A stretch of DNA of 6,161 bases from Pseudonocardiaceae bacterium (GTDB lineage Bacteria; Actinomycetota; Actinomycetes; Mycobacteriales; Pseudonocardiaceae). The stretch's first letter is position 1; each line of letters opens with the position of its first letter. Made by a program: the position numbers and the translations under genes. The DNA lies in the NCBI GenBank assembly GCA_025937115.1, contig JAICSB010000204.1, positions 1-6,161 on the forward strand, in the 5' to 3' direction. Shown in pieces: positions 1-5,706 of this stretch. The notes beneath the pieces were generated by a model. The model had not been told where the DNA came from. It made no database searches and saw nothing but the letters and a program-made list of their open reading frames with translations.

Positions 1-324
1 GGGGTGGCCCTGGTGGCGCTGGCGAGCACTGATCGGATATCGCCCGGCGCGCGGCGATCCCTGGCCGCCCGGGCCCGGCAGCGCGGATCGGTATTGCTCC
101 CGCTCGGTCGATGGCCGGGCGCGGACATCGAGCTGGACTGCTGTGCCGAGGCCTGGCATGGCGCGGAGGCCGGGCATGGACGGCTGCGCAGCCGCGAGGT
201 CGTGGTGCGCGCGGTCGGCCACGGTGCGGCGGCTCGGCCTCGCACTGCCCGTTTGCTGCTGCCCGGTCCCGGCGGTCCGGTGCAGGAGGTGCTCGCGGAC
301 CTGACCATCAGAGCGGTGAGCTGA
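1..324 (+). CDS. imuA': ImuA' C-terminal part (5' truncated by window edge)
   Basis: The reading frame is open from the first base and ends in TGA at 322-324, giving 107 visible residues; the true start lies outside the window. ImuA' is a RecA-fold-like accessory protein of the actinobacterial mutasome that works with ImuB and DnaE2 in error-prone bypass of DNA damage. Visible are a hydrophobic strand (VALVAL), the basic stretch ARRSLAARARQRGSVLLPLG, then WPGAD and a C-terminal block with GRLRSREVVVRAVG and ARPRTARLLLPGPGG. These resemble the C-terminal part of ImuA'-like proteins as I recall them, but no P-loop is in view. The stop overlaps the imuB ATG by one base (TGATG), as expected for a coupled imuA'-imuB pair. 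The identification rests mainly on this position and on the C-terminal motifs. The internal GTG at 4 is not the real start. Confidence 0.75.
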   Translation, partial: GVALVALASTDRISPGARRSLAARARQRGSVLLPLGRWPGADIELDCCAEAWHGAEAGHGRLRSREVVVRAVGHGAAARPRTARLLLPGPGGPVQEVLADLTIRAVS

Positions 325-1886
325 TGACGCCGCCTCGGGTGGTGGTGGTCTGGTGCCCGGACTGGCCCGTGGTGGCCGGAGCGGCCGCTGCGGGTTTGGC
401 CGCGCAGACACCGGCGGCGGTGGTAGCCGCCAACCGGGTGCTGGCCTGCTCGGCGGCCGCCCGGGCCCAGGGGGTGCGCCGCGGGCAACGCCGCCGTGAG
501 GCGCAGGGACGGTGCCCGGAGCTGGTGGTGCTCGCCGACGACCCGGACCGGGACGCCCGGATGTTCGAGCCGGTCGTCGCCGCGGTCGAGGCCCTGGCGC
601 CCGGGGTGGAGCTGGTGCGCCCGGGGCTGGTCGCAGTGCCGGCTCGGGGCCCGACCCGGTACTTCGGTAGCGAACCCGCGGTGGCCGAGCGGATCGCCGA
701 TGTGGTCGCCGCGCAGGCCGGGGTGGCATGCCAGATCGGCATCGCCGACGGCCTGTTCGCTGCGGCCTTGGCCGCGCATCGAGGACTGCTGGTGCCACCG
801 GATGGTTCAGCCGGCTTTCTCGCCACCTTGAGCATCGCAGAGCTGCACCAGCCGGCCGCTGATCGGGCCGCGCTGGTGGACCTGCTGCACCGGCTGGGAC
901 TGCGCACCCTCGGTGCATTCGCCGCCCTGCCCGTTGACGACGTCGCCTCCCGGTTCGGTCTCGACGGGGTGCGCGCGCACCGGCTTGCCCAGGGGCTCGA
1001 CGAGCGCCCACTGGCCCGCCGCGACCCGCCGGTCGATCTCACCGTCACTCGCCGGTTCGACCCGCCGCTGGACCGGGTCGATGCGGCGGCATTCGCCTCC
1101 CGGGAACCAGCCGAGCAACTGCACGAGGCACTGGCCGCCCGCGGTCTGGCCTGCATCCGGCTCGGAATCAGCGCCTGCACCGAGGTCGAGGAGCTGCTAC
1201 ACCGGGTGTGGCGCTGCGCTGAGCCGCTGACCGCATCCGGGATCGCCGATCGGGTCCGCTGGCAGCTCGACGGCTGGCTGATCTCTTGCGGATCACACCG
1301 CGGGGCGGGTATCACGCTGCTGCAGCTGATCCCGGAAGAGGTGATCGGCGGGCAGGCCCTGCAGCGCGGGCTGTGGGGGGAGTCGGGGGAAGACGACGAG
1401 CGGGCTGGCCGGGCCCTGGTCCGGGTGCAGGGGATGCTGGGACCCGAAGCCGTACTCATCGGAGTGCTCGGCGGCGGCCGCGACCCCACCGATCGGGTAC
1501 GCTTGGTGCCCTGGGGAGAAGACCCGGCTCCGGCGCGCGACGCGGATTTCCCCTGGCCGGGCCGGCTGCTGGCACCGTCCCCGTCTCGGGTGCCCGCCCG
1601 TCCACTGACTGCCGAGGTTTTTGACGAGGCCGGACGCGTCGTCGGGGTCAGCGGACGCGGAAAGCTCACCGGCGTGCCGTACCGGATCGCGGTGGACGGG
1701 AACCCGCCGCGCCGGGTGCTGACCTGGGCTGGGCCCTGGCCGGTCGAGGAGCGCTGGTGGGAGCCTGGCGGAGGACGGCGCTGTGCGCGGTTGCAAGCGG
1801 TGCTCGACGCCGAACCTGCCGGGCCGCTCGCGGTACTGCTGGGCTGCGAGACGGGCCGTTGGAAGGTCGAGGGAATTTATGAGTAA
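324..1886 (+). CDS. imuB: ImuB, inactive Y-family polymerase-like mutasome scaffold
   Basis: This 520-residue protein resembles Y-family DNA polymerases but should not polymerise. In actinobacteria ImuB is the hub that ties ImuA' and DnaE2 to the beta clamp during SOS translesion synthesis. The first active-site block reads VVVWCPDWPVVAG (residues 6-19), with Cys11 where DinB has its first catalytic Asp. The second block reads ELVRPGLVAVP (96-106), with Gly101-Leu102 replacing the catalytic Asp-Glu pair. A thumb-like helix-hairpin-helix region (LLHRLGLRTLGAFAALP) and a little-finger region follow. QRGLWG at 347-352 sits where M. tuberculosis ImuB has its clamp-binding QLPLWG. The C-terminus (ERWWEP ... 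RWKVEGIYE) is typical of the family. ATG at 324 was chosen because it overlaps the preceding stop, has GGTGAG at 315-320, and begins the conserved N-terminus; longer upstream frames would overlap imuA'. Assignment is firm. Confidence 0.92.
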   Translation: MTPPRVVVVWCPDWPVVAGAAAAGLAAQTPAAVVAANRVLACSAAARAQGVRRGQRRREAQGRCPELVVLADDPDRDARMFEPVVAAVEALAPGVELVRPGLVAVPARGPTRYFGSEPAVAERIADVVAAQAGVACQIGIADGLFAAALAAHRGLLVPPDGSAGFLATLSIAELHQPAADRAALVDLLHRLGLRTLGAFAALPVDDVASRFGLDGVRAHRLAQGLDERPLARRDPPVDLTVTRRFDPPLDRVDAAAFASREPAEQLHEALAARGLACIRLGISACTEVEELLHRVWRCAEPLTASGIADRVRWQLDGWLISCGSHRGAGITLLQLIPEEVIGGQALQRGLWGESGEDDERAGRALVRVQGMLGPEAVLIGVLGGGRDPTDRVRLVPWGEDPAPARDADFPWPGRLLAPSPSRVPARPLTAEVFDEAGRVVGVSGRGKLTGVPYRIAVDGNPPRRVLTWAGPWPVEERWWEPGGGRRCARLQAVLDAEPAGPLAVLLGCETGRWKVEGIYE

Positions 1887-1935
1887 CGGTGGCAGACGGC
1901 GCCCACGTCGGGTCTACGCCTACGCTTGGCAGTGA
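1879..1935 (+). CDS. Possible 18-aa coupling micro-ORF between imuB and the PAC2 gene
   Basis: An ATG at 1879, inside the last codons of imuB, opens an 18-codon frame encoding MSNGGRRRPRRVYAYAWQ, ending at TGA 1933-1935. That stop shares one base with the PAC2 ATG at 1935 (TGATG). A purine-rich GAGGGA at 1869-1874 lies four bases before the ATG, a good Shine-Dalgarno distance. The PAC2 ATG itself has no clear Shine-Dalgarno sequence upstream. The visible pattern is therefore start-stop overlap at both ends plus a good ribosome site. I infer that translation could pass from imuB through this ORF to PAC2. The peptide is very basic and resembles nothing I recognise. It could equally be chance or the remnant of a former gene start. 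Confidence 0.35.
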   Translation: MSNGGRRRPRRVYAYAWQ

Positions 1936-2807
1936 TGTCATCCTTCTACGAGTTGCACTCTCACCGCCCGTTCGAGTCGCCAGTGCTGCTCCTCGCGACG
2001 GAGAGCTGGGTCGACGCCGGCCTCGGAGCTCAAGCAGCGATCGCTCACACTCTTGAGAAGATCTCGACAGAGGTGCTGGTGACCTTCAACACGGACGAGC
2101 TCATCGATTTCCGGTCCCGTCGTCCCATCGTGCGGATCTGCGACGGAGTCGTCGATAAGTTGAGCTGGCCCGAGATCCAGCTGCGGGCCGGTCAGGATGC
2201 TGCAGGCAGAGATGTTCTCGTCTTGGTGGGGCCAGAACCCGACATGGCGTGGCATGCCTTCGTGCGGGCCGTCGTGGACCTGGCCACGCAGCGAGGAGTG
2301 CGGCTGGTGGTCGGTCTCGGCGCCTTCGCCGCTCCTGTTCCGCACACCCGTCCGGTCAATCTGATGGCGATCGCGACCACGGCTGAGCTCGCGGTGCAGG
2401 TGGGCGTGGTGCCTGGCACCGCGGAGATGCCGGCCGGTATCCAGACTGCGCTCCAAGAAGGTTTTGCCGCCGCGGGCGTCCCCGCCATCGGGGTATGGGC
2501 GCGAGTGCCCCACTACTTGGCGAGCGTCCCGTACCCGGCGGCCTCCGCCGCGCTCGTCGAGGCGCTGGCAGCTGTGGCCGGGCTGGAACTCGACGCTGCG
2601 GAGTTGCATGCCGCCGCCAGCAGTGTCTTGAACCAAATCAACGAAACTATCGCCGACAGCGAGGAATACCGTGAGTTGGTACGTCGCCTCGAGGCCGCAT
2701 TCGACGGCGAACTGACCACACCGTTCGACTTCTCGGACCTTCCGTCAGGTGACGAGCTCGCCGCCGAGCTCGAGCGTTTTCTTCGCGGCGAGCAAGGAGA
2801 ACAGTAG
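1935..2807 (+). CDS. PAC2 family protein
   Basis: This 290-residue protein belongs to the PAC2 family, named for a eukaryotic proteasome assembly chaperone. Actinobacterial members such as M. tuberculosis Rv2125 and Rv2714 have no settled role. Family signatures are visible in order: WVDAG (25-29), DELIDFRSRRP (54-64), DG (70-71), GRDVLVLVGPEPDMAW (91-106), the hallmark VPHTRPV (135-141), and VPHYLASVPYPAAS from residue 191. A variable helical tail ends in DLPSGDELAAELERFLRGEQ. Length is normal and no lesion is seen. ATG 1935 is preferred over GTG 1932 and TTG 1926 because it begins the conserved N-terminus (MSSFYELHS) and overlaps the micro-ORF stop. The gene lies 48 bp after imuB in the same direction. 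A PAC2 gene is not a known mutasome component, so its place here may be an insertion rather than a functional link. Confidence 0.93.
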   Translation: MSSFYELHSHRPFESPVLLLATESWVDAGLGAQAAIAHTLEKISTEVLVTFNTDELIDFRSRRPIVRICDGVVDKLSWPEIQLRAGQDAAGRDVLVLVGPEPDMAWHAFVRAVVDLATQRGVRLVVGLGAFAAPVPHTRPVNLMAIATTAELAVQVGVVPGTAEMPAGIQTALQEGFAAAGVPAIGVWARVPHYLASVPYPAASAALVEALAAVAGLELDAAELHAAASSVLNQINETIADSEEYRELVRRLEAAFDGELTTPFDFSDLPSGDELAAELERFLRGEQGEQ

Positions 2808-2835
2808 CCCGACGCGTCGCCAGCCGCGGCGGCTC

Positions 2836-2913
2836 TCACGTGGTGACTTCTTCTCCCACGGTGTAGATCCGCTCGATGGCGTTCGTGGTGTCGTCCCGCC
2901 CATGAGGAGCGGA
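2836..2913 (-). pseudogene. Possible minus-strand gene remnant (25 codons)
   Basis: On the minus strand the frame ending at TGA (plus 2838-2836) is open for 25 codons back to a TAA (plus 2916-2914). It ends with RDDTTNAIERIYTVGEEVTT, whose codons have strongly G/C third positions and an ordinary amino-acid mix, unlike neighbouring non-coding translations. No ATG start lies in the open stretch. It may be the leftover C-terminus of a gene broken when this region was rearranged. I do not recognise the family, and chance cannot be excluded in so short a stretch. Confidence 0.2.
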
Positions 2914-2936
2914 TTAGCTGGAGACGCTCGTGCTCA

Positions 2937-2957
2937 CCGAACCAGAGGCTGGTTCGG
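2937..2957. repeat. Perfect 9-bp inverted repeat, 3-nt loop (possible terminator)
   Basis: CCGAACCAG (2937-2945) is followed by AGG and its exact reverse complement CTGGTTCGG (2949-2957). The hairpin would be stable. It lies 130 nt after the PAC2 stop, so it could end or attenuate the imuA'-imuB-PAC2 transcript. It has no T-run after it (GGTGGCC follows), and rho-independent terminators lacking a U-tract are disputed in actinobacteria. An operator or a remnant of a mobile-element end are alternatives. Confidence 0.45.
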
Positions 2958-3099
2958 GGTGGCCGGCGGCACCGCGTTGCCCACCGGATTCGGCGCCGTC
3001 ACTGGGGTAGGAGTCGGTGCGGCCACTTCTCGTCTCACGGGGTGAAGCGCCGGACAGGTCGTCGCTGACGCGGTCAAGCTCGGCGTCATCACCCGGCTG

Positions 3100-3351
3100 G
3101 TGGTCCTGGCAGAACAGGGCGATGAGGAAAAGGCTAAGCGGGTTGTCGAGGCGCTACAGGCCAGACTTGGCGAAGTCAGCGCGAAGATCAGCCAACTCGC
3201 CGAGCAGATCCGTCAGCTGTCGGACAATAATCAGCGGCTCAGTGCGGAGAACCTGAGCCTGCGCGCCCGGCTGCGAACTGAGCACGATCAGGCGCAGCTC
3301 GTAGAGACTGCCCTTGAGGTCGTGCTCGACCGCCTCCCGTCGGGCATCTGA
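3100..3351 (+). CDS. Hypothetical coiled-coil protein (83 aa, possibly a fragment)
   Basis: This frame is codon-biased like a real gene and encodes a mostly helical, charged peptide with leucine/isoleucine heptads between roughly residues 15 and 65 (for example KISQLAEQIRQLSDNNQRL and SAENLSLRARL), so a coiled coil is the only structural call. GTG 3100 is simply the first start after an upstream in-frame TGA and has no Shine-Dalgarno sequence. Convincing coding sequence extends upstream to 3046 and beyond the TGA, so the true product was probably longer. Its TGA at 3349-3351 is followed one base later by GTG 3353 in another frame that continues the coiled-coil pattern. The family is unrecognised. 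Best read as one piece of the broken locus spanning 2902-3986. Confidence 0.45.
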   Translation: MVLAEQGDEEKAKRVVEALQARLGEVSAKISQLAEQIRQLSDNNQRLSAENLSLRARLRTEHDQAQLVETALEVVLDRLPSGI

Positions 3352-3431
3352 GGTGGAGGAGTCGATCCGGCGCAACCGCGACACGCAGCACATGCGCCTA
3401 GCCGAGATCGAGGCGCAGCTCGACCGGCTGC

Positions 3432-3986
3432 TTGCTGGAGCCCAACGTCGACCTCGCCGCCGCCCTCACCGCCCACCAGCGGGAGCAGTTCGCGGTGTGG
3501 CAGGCGCGTCAACGGTTGCCATGGGCGCGCGAGGACCTCATCGCGGTCGGCTTTGCTGGCATGGTGGGTATGACCGCGACCTGGCAATTTCGCGGGATCT
3601 GCTGGGCAGACGGGGCCCGCACAGATGTGAGCGTTGAGGTGGGCGTACCGGTTGCGAATATCGGCGAGGTGTTGACGCTGTGGGGTAAGCACCTGGCAGC
3701 CGATGTCGTGACCCCGATGAGCCTGCCGCTGCCGTGGTGGAGCCTGCTCTACGAGCGGCCGGAGCGCGACATCCATGAGTTCGCCCGCGACGCCTACCGC
3801 GGCAGTGCGTTCGGTGAGGGGCTCAACGTCCGTTCCGGGTTGCTCACCTCGACCCTTGCGGTCCTCTGTTGCGCCGGACTGGGACATGTTGCTCCGTGGA
3901 GTCGACCAGCCGTGCAGCTCGAAGCTGCGCTGACACTGGAGACGGCAGTCCAACATGCGGGCTTGCGCGAAGATGAAGGATCGTGA
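3432..3986 (+). CDS. Hypothetical protein, C-terminal piece of a frameshifted gene
   Basis: This 184-residue frame has strong third-position G/C and a normal composition, but I do not recognise the family. Visible are the N-terminal helix LTAHQREQFAVWQARQRLPW, a hydrophobic stretch (LIAVGFAGMVGMTATW, about residues 40-55), a proline/tryptophan patch (PMSLPLPWWSLLYE), the glycine-containing AYRGSAFGEGLNVRSGLL, and a second hydrophobic stretch (STLAVLCCAGLGHV). It may be membrane-associated, but no clean membrane segment is obvious. The start is doubtful: TTG 3432 lacks a Shine-Dalgarno site. The preceding bases continue a coiled coil in another frame (AEIEAQLDRL), so the protein most likely once began at or before 3353. 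It ends 112 bp before the HNH gene. Confidence 0.5.
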   Translation: MLEPNVDLAAALTAHQREQFAVWQARQRLPWAREDLIAVGFAGMVGMTATWQFRGICWADGARTDVSVEVGVPVANIGEVLTLWGKHLAADVVTPMSLPLPWWSLLYERPERDIHEFARDAYRGSAFGEGLNVRSGLLTSTLAVLCCAGLGHVAPWSRPAVQLEAALTLETAVQHAGLREDEGS

Positions 3987-4082
3987 GCGAGGTTGTCCGG
4001 GCGACCTGCCGTGTTCACTTCCTCAGGAGGTCCCATCGGTCTCCCGGTCATTGGATTTTCGTAGGCGAGCGCCCGGCAGATG

Positions 4083-4112
4083 TGCTACTGTCGAACACAT
4101 GTTCGATAGTAG
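4083..4112 (+). promoter_or_regulatory. LexA SOS box overlapping an extended -10 and the start codon of the HNH gene
   Basis: TCGAAC (4091-4096), ACAT, and GTTCGA (4101-4106) match exactly the mycobacterial SOS box TCGAAC-N4-GTTCGA. The dyad extends to 12-bp arms (4085-4096 and 4101-4112) with one mismatched pair. TGCTACTGT at 4083-4091 fits an extended -10 (TGN-TANNNT). Seven bases separate it from the ATG at 4099-4101, so transcription would start at or next to the ATG and the mRNA would be leaderless. No good -35 is apparent, as is common with extended -10 promoters. LexA bound here would cover the -10 and the start site. Several 13E12-family genes of M. tuberculosis are known LexA targets with this box. 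It is the only such box I find in the window. Confidence 0.88.
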
Positions 4113-5697
4113 CCGGGTCGAGGGGTTGCCCGTTGCGGGTATCCCGGTCGATGAGGACTGTTTCGACCCGGCCTGGCTGGATGAGGCAGCCTGGCGGAGT
4201 GCGGCGGCGGGACCACCGGAGCCAGCCCTGCCGCCGGTGTCGGCGTGCGCCCCGTCGGGGTGGCTGGCGTTGGAGTTGGATCAGGGCTGCGCTGATCCGG
4301 CTGTACTGTCGGATGGCGAGTTGATCGACGCGGTGATCGGGTTCGATCGGGTGGCGTCGTGGGCGTTGGCGCGTCAGGCGGTGTTGCTGGCCGAGTTCGC
4401 CCGGCGTCGCCCGGAGGATCATCCGCTGGCGGCCAATTCGGATACTCCGTCGCGGTGCAGTGAGTTCGCCCCGGATGAGGTGGCCCTGGCGTTGCGGTTG
4501 TCGCGGATGACCGCGACCGGGCGGCTGATGATGGCCCAGACCCTGGTCGAAGAGCTGCCCGGAACCCTGGCCGCGTGGGAGGCTGGGGTGATCGATTCGC
4601 TGAAGGCGAGGGCGATCACCGAGACCTCCTACCTGCTCCCAGCTAAGCAGCGGAGTGCGCTGGAGGCGCGGGTGCTGCCCCGCGCAGGCACCCAGACGAT
4701 CGCCCAGTTACGGGCTGCGCTGACCCGGGCGGTGCTGGCCCTCGACCCCGAGGGGGCAGACGCGCGCCACCAGCAACGCCGCCAGGACCGGCGGGTGGTG
4801 GTCTCCCCCGACGAGGAAGGCATGGCATCCCTGTGGGCGTTGCTGTCGGCTCCGGATGCCACCGCCGCCTACCAGCGGCTCTGCGACCTCGCCCGCGGGC
4901 TAGGCAGCGAGGACGCCCGCGGGATGGATGCTCGGCGCGCCGACCTGCTCGTCGAGCTGCTCACCGGGCGACGCTGCGCAGCCACTGGCTCCTGCATAGA
5001 CAAGCAGTGTCCCGGCGACTGCGACTGTACCGGCGACAGCTGTCCCGACGATGCCACCGGCACCAGGTCCACCGGCACCACACTAGGCCCGGTCCCTGAT
5101 CCTGATCCTGCAGACCGGGCTACCCCCACCAACGCGCCAGGTCCAGGTGACTATGGCTGCACCCCCAACCACGCAACCGGTCCGGGTAGGCCGCTGGTGT
5201 CGGTGATCGTGCCGATCACCATGTTGCTGGGGCTCAACGAAGAGCCGGGAGAACTGGTCGGTCACGGACCGATCCCCGCCGAGCAGGCCCGCGAGATCGC
5301 TGCGCAGGGCACCTGGCGGCGGCTGCTGACCGACCCAGTTTCGGGTGCCTTGCTCGACTACGGTCGCACTACTTACACTCCACCCGCAGGGCTGGCCGAC
5401 TTCGTCCGCGCCCGCGATCTGCGCTGCCGATTCCCCACCTGTGGCCAACCCGCCGCTACCGCCGATCTTGACCACGCCATTCCTTATCCTGACGGTGCGA
5501 CCAGGGAAGATAATCTGCACGCTAGCTGCCGTCACCACCACCGACTCAAAACCCATGCCCCTGGTTGGGATGTCGAGCAACATCCCGACGGCCGCATCAC
5601 CTGGACAACACCCACCGGACGAACCGACACCAGCCACCCACACGACTACCGACCTGATTCCAATCCACCACCCGGCGACGACCCGCCACCCTTCTAG
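4099..5697 (+). CDS. DUF222/HNH endonuclease, 13E12 repeat family
   Basis: This 532-residue protein has the two-part build of 13E12 proteins: an alpha-helical DUF222 region (roughly residues 65-290, with DGELIDAVIGFDRVASWALA near its start) and a C-terminal HNH nuclease domain. The nuclease has C443 and C448 (CRFPTC), D458-H459 (DLDHAIPYPDGATREDN), N472, C477 and H479-H481 (CRHHH). This is the metal-binding and catalytic set of HNH enzymes, so it should cleave DNA; its target and biological role are unknown. Between the parts is an unusual Cys-rich, then Pro/Asp/Thr-rich insert (about 293-365). The tail is Pro-rich. ATG 4099 was chosen because it lies in the SOS box, seven bases after the -10; upstream in-frame ATG 3955 would overlap the preceding gene and read through the operator. 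Induction by DNA damage is likely. The stop is 9 bp before dnaE2, suggesting one transcript. Confidence 0.95.
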   Translation: MFDSSRVEGLPVAGIPVDEDCFDPAWLDEAAWRSAAAGPPEPALPPVSACAPSGWLALELDQGCADPAVLSDGELIDAVIGFDRVASWALARQAVLLAEFARRRPEDHPLAANSDTPSRCSEFAPDEVALALRLSRMTATGRLMMAQTLVEELPGTLAAWEAGVIDSLKARAITETSYLLPAKQRSALEARVLPRAGTQTIAQLRAALTRAVLALDPEGADARHQQRRQDRRVVVSPDEEGMASLWALLSAPDATAAYQRLCDLARGLGSEDARGMDARRADLLVELLTGRRCAATGSCIDKQCPGDCDCTGDSCPDDATGTRSTGTTLGPVPDPDPADRATPTNAPGPGDYGCTPNHATGPGRPLVSVIVPITMLLGLNEEPGELVGHGPIPAEQAREIAAQGTWRRLLTDPVSGALLDYGRTTYTPPAGLADFVRARDLRCRFPTCGQPAATADLDHAIPYPDGATREDNLHASCRHHHRLKTHAPGWDVEQHPDGRITWTTPTGRTDTSHPHDYRPDSNPPPGDDPPPF

Positions 5698-5706
5698 GCC
5701 CACATC

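Larger units (their letters stand above)
2902..3986 (+). pseudogene. Broken coiled-coil gene(s), function unknown
   Basis: Coding-like sequence runs through this stretch but changes frame. From ATG 2902 one frame gives a 47-residue glycine-rich hydrophobic stretch (GGTALPTGFGAVTGVGVGAA) ending at TGA 3043-3045. The same frame continues at once as SAGQVVADAVKLGVITRLVV into a coiled coil to TGA 3349-3351. Coiled-coil coding resumes in the next frame from GTG 3353 (VEESIRRN, then HMRLAEIEAQLDRL) with very high third-position G/C. Near 3431 it passes into the third frame (LLEPNVDLAAALTAHQREQF) and runs to TGA 3984-3986. Joined, these would give roughly 360 residues: hydrophobic N-terminus, long coiled coil, then a globular or membrane-associated C-terminal part. 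One nonsense change and up to two frameshifts suggest a pseudogene. Alternatively, the 3349/3353 junction is a real stop-start between two coupled genes and only the 3431 shift is a lesion. Sequencing error is also possible. Confidence 0.45.

Noticed and set aside
111..323. N-terminal extension of imuB from an upstream in-frame ATG
   Set aside because: It would overlap most of the imuA' end in another frame, lacks family resemblance, and the ATG at 324 has the TGATG overlap, a ribosome site and the conserved N-terminus.
308..1669. Long minus-strand open frame opposite imuB
   Set aside because: Ser/Arg/Pro/Ala-rich low-information translation typical of the antisense of a GC-rich gene; imuB is unambiguous on the other strand.
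3955..4098. Upstream start (ATG 3955) for the HNH gene
   Set aside because: The added 48 residues are not family-like, overlap the end of the preceding ORF, and run through the promoter and SOS box; ATG 4099 fits a leaderless start.
4085..4112. Intrinsic terminator
   Set aside because: The dyad matches the SOS box exactly, overlaps a -10 and a start codon, and has no T-run, so an operator explains it better.
5083..5703. Minus-strand open frame opposite the HNH nuclease domain
   Set aside because: The plus strand encodes clear HNH motifs with metal ligands; the antisense frame has no recognisable features.
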